DNA of 41,779 bases, taken from positions 1-41,779 of IMG/VR virus record IMGVR_UViG_3300018005_000007; one strand, given 5' to 3'. Every line of letters starts with the position of its first letter. The first letter of the stretch is position 1. This document shows, one piece after another, positions 21,504-29,816 of the stretch. Both the position numbers and the translations under genes were made by a program. The notes beneath the pieces are model-generated. The model did no database searches, was not told the origin of the DNA, and saw only the letters and a program-made list of their open reading frames with translations. The stretch is from a virus.

Positions 21504-21701
21504 TCAGAGCCACCCACGCTCAAGCTGGGTCCACACCGCAAGAGCCCTCCGATATCGGTAGAAACGGCGGAACCACTTCTGAGGTCCGCGAATCTTACGA
21601 ACAGTCCAGACTGTCTGGTAGGTTCGCGTCCATCCGCGCTCCAGACGATAAAAACGACCGTCGATAGCGGCGAGAGTTTTTGCACCGCCAGCAAGATACA
21701 T
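21504..21701 (-). CDS. 65-aa basic protein starting MYLAGG
   Basis: ATG 21701 overlaps the glucosaminidase stop. The start MYLAGGAKTL is a diverged version of the MYLSRGL tag. The rest is very basic and aromatic (FYRLERGWTRTYQ, KWFRRFYRYRRAL). Another ATG lies one codon upstream. Function unknown; nucleic-acid or membrane binding fits the composition. Confidence 0.68.
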   Translation of the reverse strand: MYLAGGAKTLAAIDGRFYRLERGWTRTYQTVWTVRKIRGPQKWFRRFYRYRRALAVWTQLERGWL

Positions 21702-22171
21702 CACGCCGCCTCACGCGCCGCCCGAATTGCTGCCGTCACATGCGGACCACGGACCAGGGTCAGAATCTCGGAAGCATAGTTCGGGTCCGTCGCGTAAATC
21801 GGCGCTATCGCCCGAATGAAGCCACCGAGATCCCACGTCACGAGGTACGACGCCCAGGCCGCGGCGTACCGACTACCCGTAGTCAAGAGCTTCGCATGAG
21901 CGATGAAGCACGCCGCCAGAGTCGGGTACGTCTCGAAAGCCGCCTTGCACGTTTGCCAGGAGCCATCGAGGTATTCTTTCGTCAGGCAGTATCGCTCATT
22001 TTCATCCGTTGCCTTGATCCCAAAGCAGTTGTTTCCAGGAGCGCGGGTCAACCAGGCGCTTTCGAGGATGCACTGAGCCGCCGAGACCTCAGCCGGAAAA
22101 TCCGTGTTCTGTTCGCAGAGAACCGCCGCCTCCGCGATCCGCTGCAGTTCAGTCATTTGGTCCGAGGTCAT
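21701..22171 (-). CDS. Glucosaminidase (FlgJ/LytG-type), 156 aa
   Basis: It hydrolyses N-acetylglucosaminyl bonds in peptidoglycan. The family pattern is clear: AAQCILESAWLTRAPGNNCF (Glu37 as the catalytic acid), GIKATDENERY, and a later ATDPNYASEIL helix. It has no signal peptide, so export would need the holin or the virion. I start at ATG 22171; the frame is open upstream, but 22203 ends the previous gene. It is one of two peptidoglycan hydrolases in this block. Confidence 0.83.
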   Translation of the reverse strand: MTSDQMTELQRIAEAAVLCEQNTDFPAEVSAAQCILESAWLTRAPGNNCFGIKATDENERYCLTKEYLDGSWQTCKAAFETYPTLAACFIAHAKLLTTGSRYAAAWASYLVTWDLGGFIRAIAPIYATDPNYASEILTLVRGPHVTAAIRAAREAA

Positions 22172-22202
22172 ACCTATTGCCGATTGTACGCCCGTTTCAG
22201 AA

Positions 22203-22406
22203 TCAACACCATTCCCCCGGCTCCATGAGGATGCCGCCATCCTCTTCCACCTTGAACTTGAACACTAATGGACGATACCACCGCTTCAAGGCCGCTAAAA
22301 TCTCGGGCTTCAGGGAATCGGGAGCCGTCTTGTAGCAAGCTCCCAGGAGGATGCACAACTGCCGCACTTCAGATTCGTATTCCCTCAGACCTGGAATGTC
22401 TTTCAT
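22203..22406 (-). CDS. 67-aa protein downstream of the recombinase
   Basis: ATG 22406 overlaps the recombinase stop. A helical N-terminal part (LREYESEVRQLCILLGACYK) precedes a short beta region. No motif identifies it. Coupling to the recombinase suggests joint expression. Confidence 0.62.
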   Translation of the reverse strand: MKDIPGLREYESEVRQLCILLGACYKTAPDSLKPEILAALKRWYRPLVFKFKVEEDGGILMEPGEWC

Positions 22407-22993
22407 GCTTGCGCCTTTCGTTTCAAAATCAGGGATACGCCAGCCCGAGACCGCCCGGTACGTTTCGCAATCTGCCGAATGCTGTAACCCTCATCCTTTA
22501 GGCCGTGAATCGCTTCCTCTGCTTCCAAGTTACGTTTCCGGCCGAATGTAAGCCCCTTGGCCCGTCGATGCGCTATCCCCGCGTTGACCCGTTCAACGAT
22601 CATTTCTCGCTCAAATTCAGCGAACGCAGCCAGCATGTGAAAGAACAGTTTTCCTGAGGGCGTCGTTGTGTCGATAGCCTGCGTCATTGAAATGAAGTCG
22701 ATTCCAAGGGCCGAGAACTCCTGGAGAGCGTCTATCAGAGCTTTGAAGCTCCGATTCAGCCGATCTAGTTTCCAGACCAGGACGGCATCAAACCGGCGTG
22801 CGTGAGCGTCCTTCATGAGCTTTTTGAAACCGGGAGCGGCAGACGCCTTGCGCTTGTCGGAACCTGAAGCCACATCGCCGTACTCTTCGTACACGGTGAA
22901 ACCGCGTCGATCACAGTACGCCTCAAGCTCCAAGATTTGAGCCGCGTTACTTTGTTCTGGAGTGCTGACGCGGGCGTAGAGAGCGACTTTCAC
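22403..22993 (-). CDS. Small serine recombinase (resolvase/invertase), 196 aa
   Basis: It catalyses site-specific strand exchange through Ser10 in YARVSTPEQ, with Arg8, Asp and Arg in LVWKLDRLNRS and the long E-helix (FFHMLAAFAEFEREM). The C-terminal helix-turn-helix (IRQIAKRTGRSRAGVSLIL) binds DNA. The length is typical for resolvases, too short for a large serine integrase. The start is GTG 22993, abutting the upstream stop. It could resolve genome multimers or invert a segment. No certain recombination site was found. Confidence 0.9.
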   Translation of the reverse strand: MKVALYARVSTPEQSNAAQILELEAYCDRRGFTVYEEYGDVASGSDKRKASAAPGFKKLMKDAHARRFDAVLVWKLDRLNRSFKALIDALQEFSALGIDFISMTQAIDTTTPSGKLFFHMLAAFAEFEREMIVERVNAGIAHRRAKGLTFGRKRNLEAEEAIHGLKDEGYSIRQIAKRTGRSRAGVSLILKRKAQA

Positions 22994-23242
22994 CTAGTTC
23001 CAGTCCTTGTATTCTTTAGCCTCAAGCAGCTTAGTTACTTCGTCTTCAAGTTCGTTAATGCGCCCCTGCAATCCCCTCAGCGCGTCTTCGCCTTTCCCAA
23101 TGATGTGAAGCAGATTCGTAATTTCAGCCTCGTGGAGAGCACGGGAAGCCACAAAGCAGGCTTTTTTAGACCCGTGCCGCACTCGTACAGGTTGCCGTTT
23201 ACGAATCGGGCAACCGCACCTATCGCACGTCATGACGGCCAT
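22994..23242 (-). CDS. 82-aa protein with Cys cluster and coiled coil
   Basis: First gene of the leftward recombination/lysis block. CDRCGCPIRKRQ (residues 6-17) gives a Cys cluster and basic patch; residues about 38-78 form a coiled coil (ITNLLHIIGKGEDAL..., INELEDEVTKLLEA). ATG 23242 lies only eleven bases after a TATAAT box, so the mRNA may be almost leaderless. A small dimeric DNA-binding regulator is plausible. Confidence 0.68.
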   Translation of the reverse strand: MAVMTCDRCGCPIRKRQPVRVRHGSKKACFVASRALHEAEITNLLHIIGKGEDALRGLQGRINELEDEVTKLLEAKEYKDWN

Positions 23243-23429
23243 TTTACAGTAGGATTATAGCCAGGTAAAGGCCCAGGAGTACCACCACACAAAATAAAGG
23301 AGTTAACCGGCCGTTTTCAGCGGGTTTCAGGAGTGCCTTTCTACCAGGGGGTAAAACCGGCTTCAAACTGCCCTTTCCCGCGCATTCCAGCCCCTCAGAG
23401 GACCCCGGCAATGCAGAGCCACCAGAACC
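23243..23429. promoter_or_regulatory. Gap with leftward promoter (-10 TATAAT at 23254-23259)
   Basis: This 187-base non-coding gap lies between the end of the late operon and the recombinase block. On the minus strand a perfect TATAAT (plus strand attata, 23254-23259) stands just upstream of ATG 23242; no good -35 is visible at 17 bases, so an activator or extended contact may be needed. I see no strong intrinsic terminator for the long late transcript here, only short GC stems near 23395-23405. Confidence 0.5.
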
Positions 23430-25022
23430 CTAGAAGGCCATCTTGACCGGCTTAGAAACAGGCGCAGGCGTCAGGTTTGGGGTATCCAAGCACTTCTTTA
23501 CCCGTTTCACCCCTTTGACGACGACGGAGCCGCCCAGGACGGCCGGCCCCAGGAATCCACCAGGACCGCCCCCAGCCCCACCGCCACCGCCGCCGGCTAC
23601 GAAAACAAATCTCTGAACCACCGGAGCGCCAGGAGCGAACAGTGAAAGCGTGATTCCCAAAGAACCGGGGAATGTATCAAGGTCGCTCATGTTCTGAGTT
23701 GGGAAATCGTATACCGAGCCGGTAATATCCCAGGCCGTATATGCCGCCCAATTCACCCCGTCTTGCGACCAGCAGACCCGGAGCCGCGCCGTAGGCTTCG
23801 ATCCGTCGAAGGATGGGACGATGTTCACGTAGTACAAGACTTGACCATCGAAGCAGAATGACCCAGACCCGCCCTGAGGAGTCGCATAGAGGTTCACGTC
23901 GCTATTCCGGTCAGGGTCTATCGGCCCCACCTTTTTCCAAACCGTAGGAGCCGAGAGATCGGCCACAAGGAAAAAGAACCCCGGCGCCGTCCCGTCGCGC
24001 ATCGGAACCAGGATTTTCCCATTCCACAGAAATGGATTTCCAAATTGAATCCGCGGATTCGCGGCCGGCGCGGGCATCAGCGAGAGCAAGGCTGAAGGAC
24101 CGAGGGTGTTGTTCAGCAAAATCTGCTGATAGGCGAAGTACGACGATGCCCCCACAAAACAGAAAACCGTGTGAAGCGTCCCGGTAACCGGGTCGAGCAC
24201 GGCCTTGACCGCCGAGGCCATGCCTTCGACACCCCCGACGTTCGGGAAATTCGCATCGAAAAAGAACGGACGCAGCCAGTATCGGTTTAGCGGAGCATCG
24301 GCAGGATCGGGCCACGCTTGAGCTTGAAACCGGGTTCCACCGTCGAAAGGCGCTTGATACCCCGGTAAGTCGCCGGCCTGATACCCAGCCCCGCTCAACA
24401 TCAGGAGCGTACCGTCAGGACGCAGCCACAGCGACGTGATGCCATCGGGGAAGATGATACGCGAGCCCCCCGTATCCTCAAACGCCGAGGGTCCAAGAGG
24501 CGCAAAGCTGTTTACCCACTCTTCCGTTGCCAGGTCGAAGTATTCACCCAGGATGAAGCCCACATTCAAGGGACGATTGAGCACGCCCACCAAAATTCTG
24601 CCGTTGAGCTTGTCGTACGCTACCGTGAAATTCGCGCTGTTCTCCGGCCCCCAAATCGGATTCATCGTCTGCCAAGTCACGCCCCCGTCAGTGGACTTGT
24701 ACGGCTGAACGCCCCACGTACCTTGAGGTTCGTTGTTCGGAGGAGCCAGGGGTTGAGTCGGAGGATTCCAGATCCCCATCAAGGCGTAATAGAACGTGTT
24801 CCCCCGTTTCCAAGGTCCGAATTGTTGGGCGCCACGGACTCTTACCGGCCAGTTGGCAGGCACGATCACATAAGCGTAGCCAAGAAGCATCCAAGAAGGG
24901 GAATCGCCAAGCGTGCCAATTGCTCCCAGCGAGTTTAAGTACGTGAACCAATCGCCCGGGAAAGAGCCGCCTTGATTCCCAATAACGTTGTTTTGGTCGA
25001 TGGGAATTGGTAGGTAGCTCAT
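23430..25022 (-). CDS. BNR/sialidase-like propeller virion protein with GVKR tail, 530 aa
   Basis: ATG 25022 overlaps the previous stop. Asp-box/BNR-type repeats (YKSTDGGVTWQTM near 110, CWSQDGVNWAAY near 420) mark a beta-propeller of the sialidase or sortilin kind. A Gly-rich run near residue 480 leads to a C-terminal module: a hydrophobic strand, VVKGVKRVKK, Cys, and a Pro/Lys tail. Catalytic residues of a true sialidase are not evident. A paralog lies directly upstream. A receptor-binding or spike protein held by its C-terminus is my inference. Confidence 0.76.
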   Translation of the reverse strand: MSYLPIPIDQNNVIGNQGGSFPGDWFTYLNSLGAIGTLGDSPSWMLLGYAYVIVPANWPVRVRGAQQFGPWKRGNTFYYALMGIWNPPTQPLAPPNNEPQGTWGVQPYKSTDGGVTWQTMNPIWGPENSANFTVAYDKLNGRILVGVLNRPLNVGFILGEYFDLATEEWVNSFAPLGPSAFEDTGGSRIIFPDGITSLWLRPDGTLLMLSGAGYQAGDLPGYQAPFDGGTRFQAQAWPDPADAPLNRYWLRPFFFDANFPNVGGVEGMASAVKAVLDPVTGTLHTVFCFVGASSYFAYQQILLNNTLGPSALLSLMPAPAANPRIQFGNPFLWNGKILVPMRDGTAPGFFFLVADLSAPTVWKKVGPIDPDRNSDVNLYATPQGGSGSFCFDGQVLYYVNIVPSFDGSKPTARLRVCWSQDGVNWAAYTAWDITGSVYDFPTQNMSDLDTFPGSLGITLSLFAPGAPVVQRFVFVAGGGGGGAGGGPGGFLGPAVLGGSVVVKGVKRVKKCLDTPNLTPAPVSKPVKMAF

Positions 25023-26386
25023 TGCTTCCACCAGTCGTTAGGCTTGGCAACCGGAGCCGGTTGCATCGGATTACACGTTGAAGCTTTCACTCGTTTGACA
25101 CCCTTCAAAATGACGATACCGCCAGTGATCGGACCAGCAAGAAAGAAAAGAGCGTTCAAGTTTGGCGGATTTGGACTGAAGGCCAGAACACTTGTTAAGA
25201 GCGAACCGGGCCGCAGGGGTTCAATGTTCATGGCTTGCCCGTTGAAGTTGAAGCCCGGAGGCGCGGGATCGGTCAAGTAGTCGAAGAGGGTTTGAGCGTT
25301 CCAAGCGGCGAGAGCCGCCGCACTCTGGCAGATGCGGAGTTGGTTCTGAACCTGAATCAGGTCCGTCGTCTGGATAAACGAGACGAACAATTGAGAACCA
25401 TCGAAGGCTATACGGGGCGAGCTGGTAGGCCGAAAGACCCCGAACGAGGCCGCGTCAATTCCAGGAGGCCCTAAAGCCGTCCAAACCGGCACCGCAAGAG
25501 GAGTACTTTGATAAACGTCCTGGTACTGCGTAATCGGACCCGCCAGGAAGCGGACCACCGGCCACACAAGCGAATCGCCATCGATAACGGGGTTCCCCCA
25601 GTCCTGAATGTCTACCGGCGTTACGCCCTGCCCTGGAAAGTCGAAGAAAGGGCCAAGGGTGTTGTTTGCTAAAACTTGCTGGTAAAATGTCCGCGCGTCC
25701 CATCCAATTGGATCTTCTGGAAGCCCCCCAACCGTGAAAAAGACATGCAGACGGTCGTTTGCATCGACGACTGCTGGAAAACCCGAGTTCCCACTGAGAG
25801 CGGAGATTGCCGGGAACAACGGCAGCGCCCGCGCGTTCACACCCAAGTCGAAGATGGGAGACCAAACCCCACCAAAAAACGTCTGAAAACCAAAATTCGG
25901 ATTAGGTAAAGGACCAGGATCGGGGTACTGAGAGATCAGGACCAGTTCACCCGTGGAGCGCCGATAGAGTCCCGACAGTGCGAGCGGAGTCGGAGCGCCT
26001 ACAAGCCCGAACGGAAGACCCCATGTATCGGTAACCAGGTTGAAGTTTTGCAGGAAGACCGGCCCGCCAGTTCCAAAAGGAACGGCCGCTGGCAGAATTG
26101 CAAACGTGACGGTATTCAATCCGTCGAAGACCGCACACCTGTAGTTGTACACTCCAAACGGTTCATTGGCTATGTCGAGAGCCTTCCAAGTTCGCCCTGC
26201 GTTTGAAGACTTCCATATCCGTGTTGCGTATTCCCCGTTGACGTTGGTTATGTCCAGATAGGAACCGCATCTGTAGAGATCCGTGCCCCGCCGAAAGACG
26301 CCCGGATCGTTCAGAAACGGCTGTATCCCGAAAATGCTAATATTCGGCCCCGCCAGTGGGTCGATTTGGATGGGGAAGTAGGCCAT
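25019..26386 (-). CDS. Paralogous BNR/propeller virion protein with GVKR tail, 455 aa
   Basis: It starts MAYFPIQIDP, matching MSYLPIPIDQ of the downstream paralog. BNR-type IWKSSNAGRTWKAL is near residue 60; weaker repeats follow. The C-terminus has IVILKGVKRVKAS, then a Cys and a Pro/Lys/Trp end (APVAKPNDWWKQ) shared with the 112-aa protein encoded at 26763. Duplication followed by divergence is likely. A host-recognition role is plausible but unproven. Confidence 0.75.
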   Translation of the reverse strand: MAYFPIQIDPLAGPNISIFGIQPFLNDPGVFRRGTDLYRCGSYLDITNVNGEYATRIWKSSNAGRTWKALDIANEPFGVYNYRCAVFDGLNTVTFAILPAAVPFGTGGPVFLQNFNLVTDTWGLPFGLVGAPTPLALSGLYRRSTGELVLISQYPDPGPLPNPNFGFQTFFGGVWSPIFDLGVNARALPLFPAISALSGNSGFPAVVDANDRLHVFFTVGGLPEDPIGWDARTFYQQVLANNTLGPFFDFPGQGVTPVDIQDWGNPVIDGDSLVWPVVRFLAGPITQYQDVYQSTPLAVPVWTALGPPGIDAASFGVFRPTSSPRIAFDGSQLFVSFIQTTDLIQVQNQLRICQSAAALAAWNAQTLFDYLTDPAPPGFNFNGQAMNIEPLRPGSLLTSVLAFSPNPPNLNALFFLAGPITGGIVILKGVKRVKASTCNPMQPAPVAKPNDWWKQ

Positions 26387-26388
26387 GA

Positions 26389-26763
26389 CTACAGCAGATT
26401 GGTGAGGTCCACAGAGAGATGCGACCCAGGAGGACACACAAGCTCCGGTTCGAAAGCAACAGCCGGCCCCGAGCGCGTGAAGACTCCAGAAGGTACGAAA
26501 TCCGTGCTAGAACTCAGGAATACGCCGTCCGAATCTCGAAAACGGACACCCAACCCCCCTAGACTCGGGTCGAGCACTTCAATGGACCGGACCCGATATT
26601 CGCCGTCCGTTTCCAAGGGCAAAGACACGTTGAGCAGCGTTTGACCGGGGAAGAGAAGCACGTTCATCGCGGGAGTGTTCAGCCCGTCGAAGACGTACTC
26701 GAAATCGACATCTTCCCAACCAGGAGGGGCAGGCTCAAAAGCGAATTGCGGCCGGTAATTCAT
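26389..26763 (-). CDS. Jelly-roll-like virion protein, 124 aa (MNYRPQF family)
   Basis: ATG 26763 overlaps the upstream stop (TGATG). The start MNYRPQFAFEPAPPGWED and the sequence FDGLNTPAMNVLLFPGQTLL, then LPLETDGEYRVRSIEV, are clearly related to the protein encoded at 32768-33226. The pattern of alternating strands suggests a single jelly roll. Unlike that relative it ends without the GVKR tail (SHLSVDLTNLL); the next downstream genes have it. Confidence 0.72.
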   Translation of the reverse strand: MNYRPQFAFEPAPPGWEDVDFEYVFDGLNTPAMNVLLFPGQTLLNVSLPLETDGEYRVRSIEVLDPSLGGLGVRFRDSDGVFLSSSTDFVPSGVFTRSGPAVAFEPELVCPPGSHLSVDLTNLL

Positions 26764-27101
26764 CAGTTCCACCACTTGATAGGATCGGATTTCGGCATCG
26801 GCTCAAGTTCGCAGACATTCATCTTGCGGATTCTCTTAACCCCTTTGACGATCACTTTTAGCGTAATCCCAAGAGGAAAGCCCGCTCCGAGGAATCCGTA
26901 CACCACCGTCTTGGTGAAGTTGAGCCCCAGCAAAGGAGCCAGGACCGCGTAGGCGTTCGCCTTCGTCACGTTCACACCAGGCTGAATGGGGCTGGGAGCC
27001 AAGGGAACATACGCCCCCGCTTTTGAGAAATTGATGCCGAGTCCCGGAGCCAGGACCGCATAGGCATTCGCTTTCGTGACGTTCACTCCCGGCTGACTCA
27101 T
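26763..27101 (-). CDS. Repeat protein with PGVNVTKANAYAVL units and GVKR tail, 112 aa
   Basis: Residues 3-17 and 40-54 are the same unit (QPGVNVTKANAYAVL), each followed by a weaker half-repeat (GINFSKAGAYVPL, GLNFTKTVVYGFL). The period is 37 residues. Similar repeats occur in phage surface proteins. The C-terminal module LKVIVKGVKRIRKMNVC and a DPIKWWN end match the propeller proteins downstream. It may be a connector or spike-base subunit. Confidence 0.75.
   Translation of the reverse strand: MSQPGVNVTKANAYAVLAPGLGINFSKAGAYVPLAPSPIQPGVNVTKANAYAVLAPLLGLNFTKTVVYGFLGAGFPLGITLKVIVKGVKRIRKMNVCELEPMPKSDPIKWWN
26935..27096 (-). repeat. 51-base direct repeat pair within the 112-aa repeat protein gene
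   Basis: 26935-26985 and 27046-27096 are about 85-90% identical by eye, spaced 111 bases. They encode the duplicated PGVNVTKANAYAVLAP unit. Differences are mostly at third codon positions, so the protein copies are kept by selection. Confidence 0.8.
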
Positions 27102-28117
27102 GCCGCCGACCTCAGATTAAGTTGAAGCCCCGTCAAATCCGCTTGCACCCAAGGATTCCCGGTTACAGGGTTGATCGAGTCGAGCTGTTCGTACGTCTCG
27201 TATCCCGTCGTCAAAGCCTGATCCGGCCCCACGGCCACCAGTCCCCCTTGATTGAAGCCTAACGCGACCTTGGTAGGAGTCGGAGCCAGGGAAACCGCGG
27301 AGCGCGCAGCAATCTTGACCGCCTTGATGACGAAGACGCCGAGAGGTAAAGGCGTCAAGGCAAACTGCTGATCTTGCGCCACGAGGTTTGTAAAATTCGG
27401 ACTCGCATCGCTGATGATAATAGCGTTCACGTCCGAGAAAAGCCCAGTCCATTGGTCCGTTGTGCCTTGAGCCGACGGCGCCATGGTGACGAGTCCAGGG
27501 AAGGCCCTTGTATCCTCATCCGCGACCATGATCTCCGAGCACGATACCCCGATGTGGTTTGCCACCCCGATAGCGTCCGTCAGAAAGACGCTATTGAAAT
27601 TCGCCATGCCCGCTACCGTCACGTCGCCGGAAAACGTGAACAAAAACGCCCCATCCAGATAGACGTTGACCGTGGCAGCCGCCCCGTAGTTCACCACCTG
27701 CACATCCAGCTTGTAAGCCGTTTGCAGGGTCAGGGAATTGCCAGGTTCCGCCGCCAGTTGGGTAGTCGTCACGCCATCCGATTTGCACAGCGCCAGCCGA
27801 GTAGGAACCGCGGCATCCGTTCCGATGAACAGGCCCTTTACGGTCCCGCTCAATCCGAACCCAATAGATTTCTGATTGCCAAGCGCCCCGCCCCAGGCTT
27901 GATTCGTCCAAATCTGGCAGGACAGCCAAGCCGAGGTCACAGGACCACCAGCGAAGGCCAGCGTCTTGCTCAGAGGCCCATTACCCGTCCCGTTGCTCTG
28001 CTGGTAGATTGCACAGCGGCCGTAACCCGGCCGGAAGTGCCCTGCCGTGGTGTCGATAAAGACCGATACCCCGTTTGGAAAGTCGATATCCTCAGCTCCG
28101 CACCAAAGGACTGGCAT
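27098..28117 (-). CDS. LamG/concanavalin-like beta-sandwich virion protein, 339 aa
   Basis: Residues about 10-200 read as a lectin-like sandwich (YGRCAIYQQS, TVNVYLDGAFLFTFSGDV), as in LamG-type carbohydrate-binding domains of phage fibres. A second beta domain has LPLGVFVIKAVKIAARSA, reminiscent of the GVKR strand. The stop overlaps the next gene by four bases. A glycan-binding spike or fibre component is likely. Confidence 0.7.
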   Translation of the reverse strand: MPVLWCGAEDIDFPNGVSVFIDTTAGHFRPGYGRCAIYQQSNGTGNGPLSKTLAFAGGPVTSAWLSCQIWTNQAWGGALGNQKSIGFGLSGTVKGLFIGTDAAVPTRLALCKSDGVTTTQLAAEPGNSLTLQTAYKLDVQVVNYGAAATVNVYLDGAFLFTFSGDVTVAGMANFNSVFLTDAIGVANHIGVSCSEIMVADEDTRAFPGLVTMAPSAQGTTDQWTGLFSDVNAIIISDASPNFTNLVAQDQQFALTPLPLGVFVIKAVKIAARSAVSLAPTPTKVALGFNQGGLVAVGPDQALTTGYETYEQLDSINPVTGNPWVQADLTGLQLNLRSAA

Positions 28118-28118
28118 A

Positions 28119-28523
28119 TCAGTTCTGAGAGAACAGCCACAGGCCGACGCCCGCAGCAGCTATGAGCACAATCCAAGTCGGAAATGGAGTAGGAGCCGAG
28201 GCCCCAACCAGAGGAGCCGTAGCAATCGGAGCCGCCGCAACCGCCACGGGAGCTACAGAGGCGGGAGCCCGAACAACCGGGGCAACATAAGACGCCGCCG
28301 CCGCAAGTTCCGCTGCCAACGCTGCCTGATAGTCCGCATCGGTAGCCGGATGGTCGAACGTCCCAACCGCGGGAGGTCGGTAGTTGGGAGGGCAGACGCC
28401 AAATCCACCGCCGCCGCTGAAGTCGCAGTGCGGATCGTGGACGCACTGAAAATTCAGGAAGTCGTAACCCGGCCCACAAGGGTTGTAGCCGCCCGTGATT
28501 TGCCCGAGCCCGCTAACGTACAT
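28119..28523 (-). CDS. Tail-anchored membrane protein with MY..GLG tag, 134 aa
   Basis: A strong aggggg ribosome site precedes ATG 28523. The start MYVSGLGQITGGYNP is followed by a Cys/Gly-rich ectodomain (CGPGYDFLNFQCVHDPHCDF) and an Ala/Val/Pro-rich stalk (about 70-108). A C-terminal helix (112-131, TWIVLIAAAGVGLWLF) with a very short tail completes it. Topology, tag and position match other small envelope proteins of this genome. Confidence 0.78.
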   Translation of the reverse strand: MYVSGLGQITGGYNPCGPGYDFLNFQCVHDPHCDFSGGGGFGVCPPNYRPPAVGTFDHPATDADYQAALAAELAAAASYVAPVVRAPASVAPVAVAAAPIATAPLVGASAPTPFPTWIVLIAAAGVGLWLFSQN

Positions 28524-28537
28524 CGTTCAAGCCCCCT

Positions 28538-29263
28538 TCAGAATGGCACAGATTCCCGGTAACGGCCACGGCTCTTACGCGCACTGCCGAGCTTTGATGC
28601 GAACTCAGACCGCTTGCTTGCCGGCGTTGCCCGTATCATCGCCACTGCGTCAGACGTTTTCATGGTGGAGGTCAGGCCGGCATTCTTGTACGGGTACTTG
28701 TGGGGCGTGATCGCACCCACGGCTTGAACCCACTCCCCAAGGTTTGAAGCCCCACCTGAGGCCGAAGGGTTGTACTGAGCCGTTCTCCGTCCCATTCCCG
28801 ACCGCTTCAGGGCGTTCGCATGAAGGGCGTTGCAGCTTCGACAGGTCCAGACCAAGTTTTCCGGCTCAGTGTGGGACTCGTGGCCGTCGAGATGCCCCAC
28901 CATGATTTGCTTTCGAGAACCGCAGAAAACACAGACCTTCGGACCTGGAGGCGGATCGGCGTTTGCACGATACCGCAAGGCCCGATCTGTGATGTTCCGT
29001 TGGCCGTATCCCTTGCGCCAACCCTTAAGCCAGGGCTTCTCCATCCCGGCCGGGATGCCTTCATACTGGACAGCGATCCGGTACTGCGATAAGACGCTGG
29101 GTTTCGCCATGCTACGAACGCCGCGGCTGCTTCCCGGCCCGACTTGCCGAATCATATCCCGAGCCGCTTTGTCAGCTTCCCGGCGTACGTCCAAAGCGTC
29201 TAAGGGATTCGTGCGGAGTTTCTGAACCGACCGACGCGGGAAGTTGACCACCACCACGGGCAT
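28538..29263 (-). CDS. HNH endonuclease-like protein, 241 aa
   Basis: A zinc/HNH core lies at about 109-150: CVFCG, then VGHLDGHESHTEPENLVWTC and RSCN, i.e. Cys-x2-Cys, His pair, Cys-x2-Cys and the Asn of HNH. The basic N-terminus contains a short arginine motif. The C-terminal region (GRRTAQYNPSASGG, then KTSDAVAMIRATPASKRSEF) recurs in environmental viral proteins I recall. It is encoded within the structural operon, unusual for a packaging-type HNH without a terminase. It may process DNA at entry or packaging. Confidence 0.78.
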   Translation of the reverse strand: MPVVVVNFPRRSVQKLRTNPLDALDVRREADKAARDMIRQVGPGSSRGVRSMAKPSVLSQYRIAVQYEGIPAGMEKPWLKGWRKGYGQRNITDRALRYRANADPPPGPKVCVFCGSRKQIMVGHLDGHESHTEPENLVWTCRSCNALHANALKRSGMGRRTAQYNPSASGGASNLGEWVQAVGAITPHKYPYKNAGLTSTMKTSDAVAMIRATPASKRSEFASKLGSARKSRGRYRESVPF

Positions 29264-29267
29264 AGGG

Positions 29268-29807
29268 CTACCGCCGCCGTTTCGCCGTCTTGCGTCTCAC
29301 AGCCCTGCGGATTCGTACTACCATGCGGCCAGCCTTCCGAGTGATCTTGACGGCTGTAGCCGGTATCCAGCCGGAGGGAGGATTCGAGCGGCCGGCTTTT
29401 CTTTGCAGAAAAGCGTGGAAATACCGAGCCCGAGACCCGCTGGCATTCTTGGGCTTGCGGTATCCGACCTTGTTAGCCTCTTCGAGAATCCCGTCCACTT
29501 GGCTAGAACTCAAAACGTGGAAGTCCTCACCCGCAGCGATGTTTAGCCCCTGCAAAGTGCGTCGGGCGCTATCCGCAGTTACAACAGGCTTGCGCCGCGG
29601 GTTGCCTTTTGCCTCTTGAATTGCAAAGCGCGTGCCGCCGTCGATCCGTAAAAGCCGCTCACCGGCCTTCAGATGCGGAGCGCCGATGTGTATTTCGCCC
29701 TCTTTGAGCTTGCGGGCCACCGCCGCTTCAGCGTTCGAGCCTTCGTACGCCCGATAGTACCGCACGGCGTCTTTTCGACTCACGAAATAGCTTGTACCCC
29801 ACGTCAT
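29268..29807 (-). CDS. Basic virion-type protein with GWxPxTAVKI tail, 179 aa
   Basis: The mixed N-terminal domain (TSYFVSRKDAVRYYRAYEG) resembles small 'primpol-free' phage domains; the middle is helical. The end, NPPSGWIPATAVKITRKAGR and a run of Arg/Lys (RRKTAKRRR), is related to the tail of the 244-aa protein encoded at 31149. A DNA-condensing or DNA-anchoring internal protein is likely from composition. Confidence 0.7.
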   Translation of the reverse strand: MTWGTSYFVSRKDAVRYYRAYEGSNAEAAVARKLKEGEIHIGAPHLKAGERLLRIDGGTRFAIQEAKGNPRRKPVVTADSARRTLQGLNIAAGEDFHVLSSSQVDGILEEANKVGYRKPKNASGSRARYFHAFLQRKAGRSNPPSGWIPATAVKITRKAGRMVVRIRRAVRRKTAKRRR

Positions 29808-29816
29808 AAAAGTGCC

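Noticed and set aside
22403-22993. Large serine integrase with an attP site
   Set aside because: The recombinase has only the catalytic domain and a short HTH, so it is of resolvase/invertase size; no convincing core site with flanking repeats could be found.
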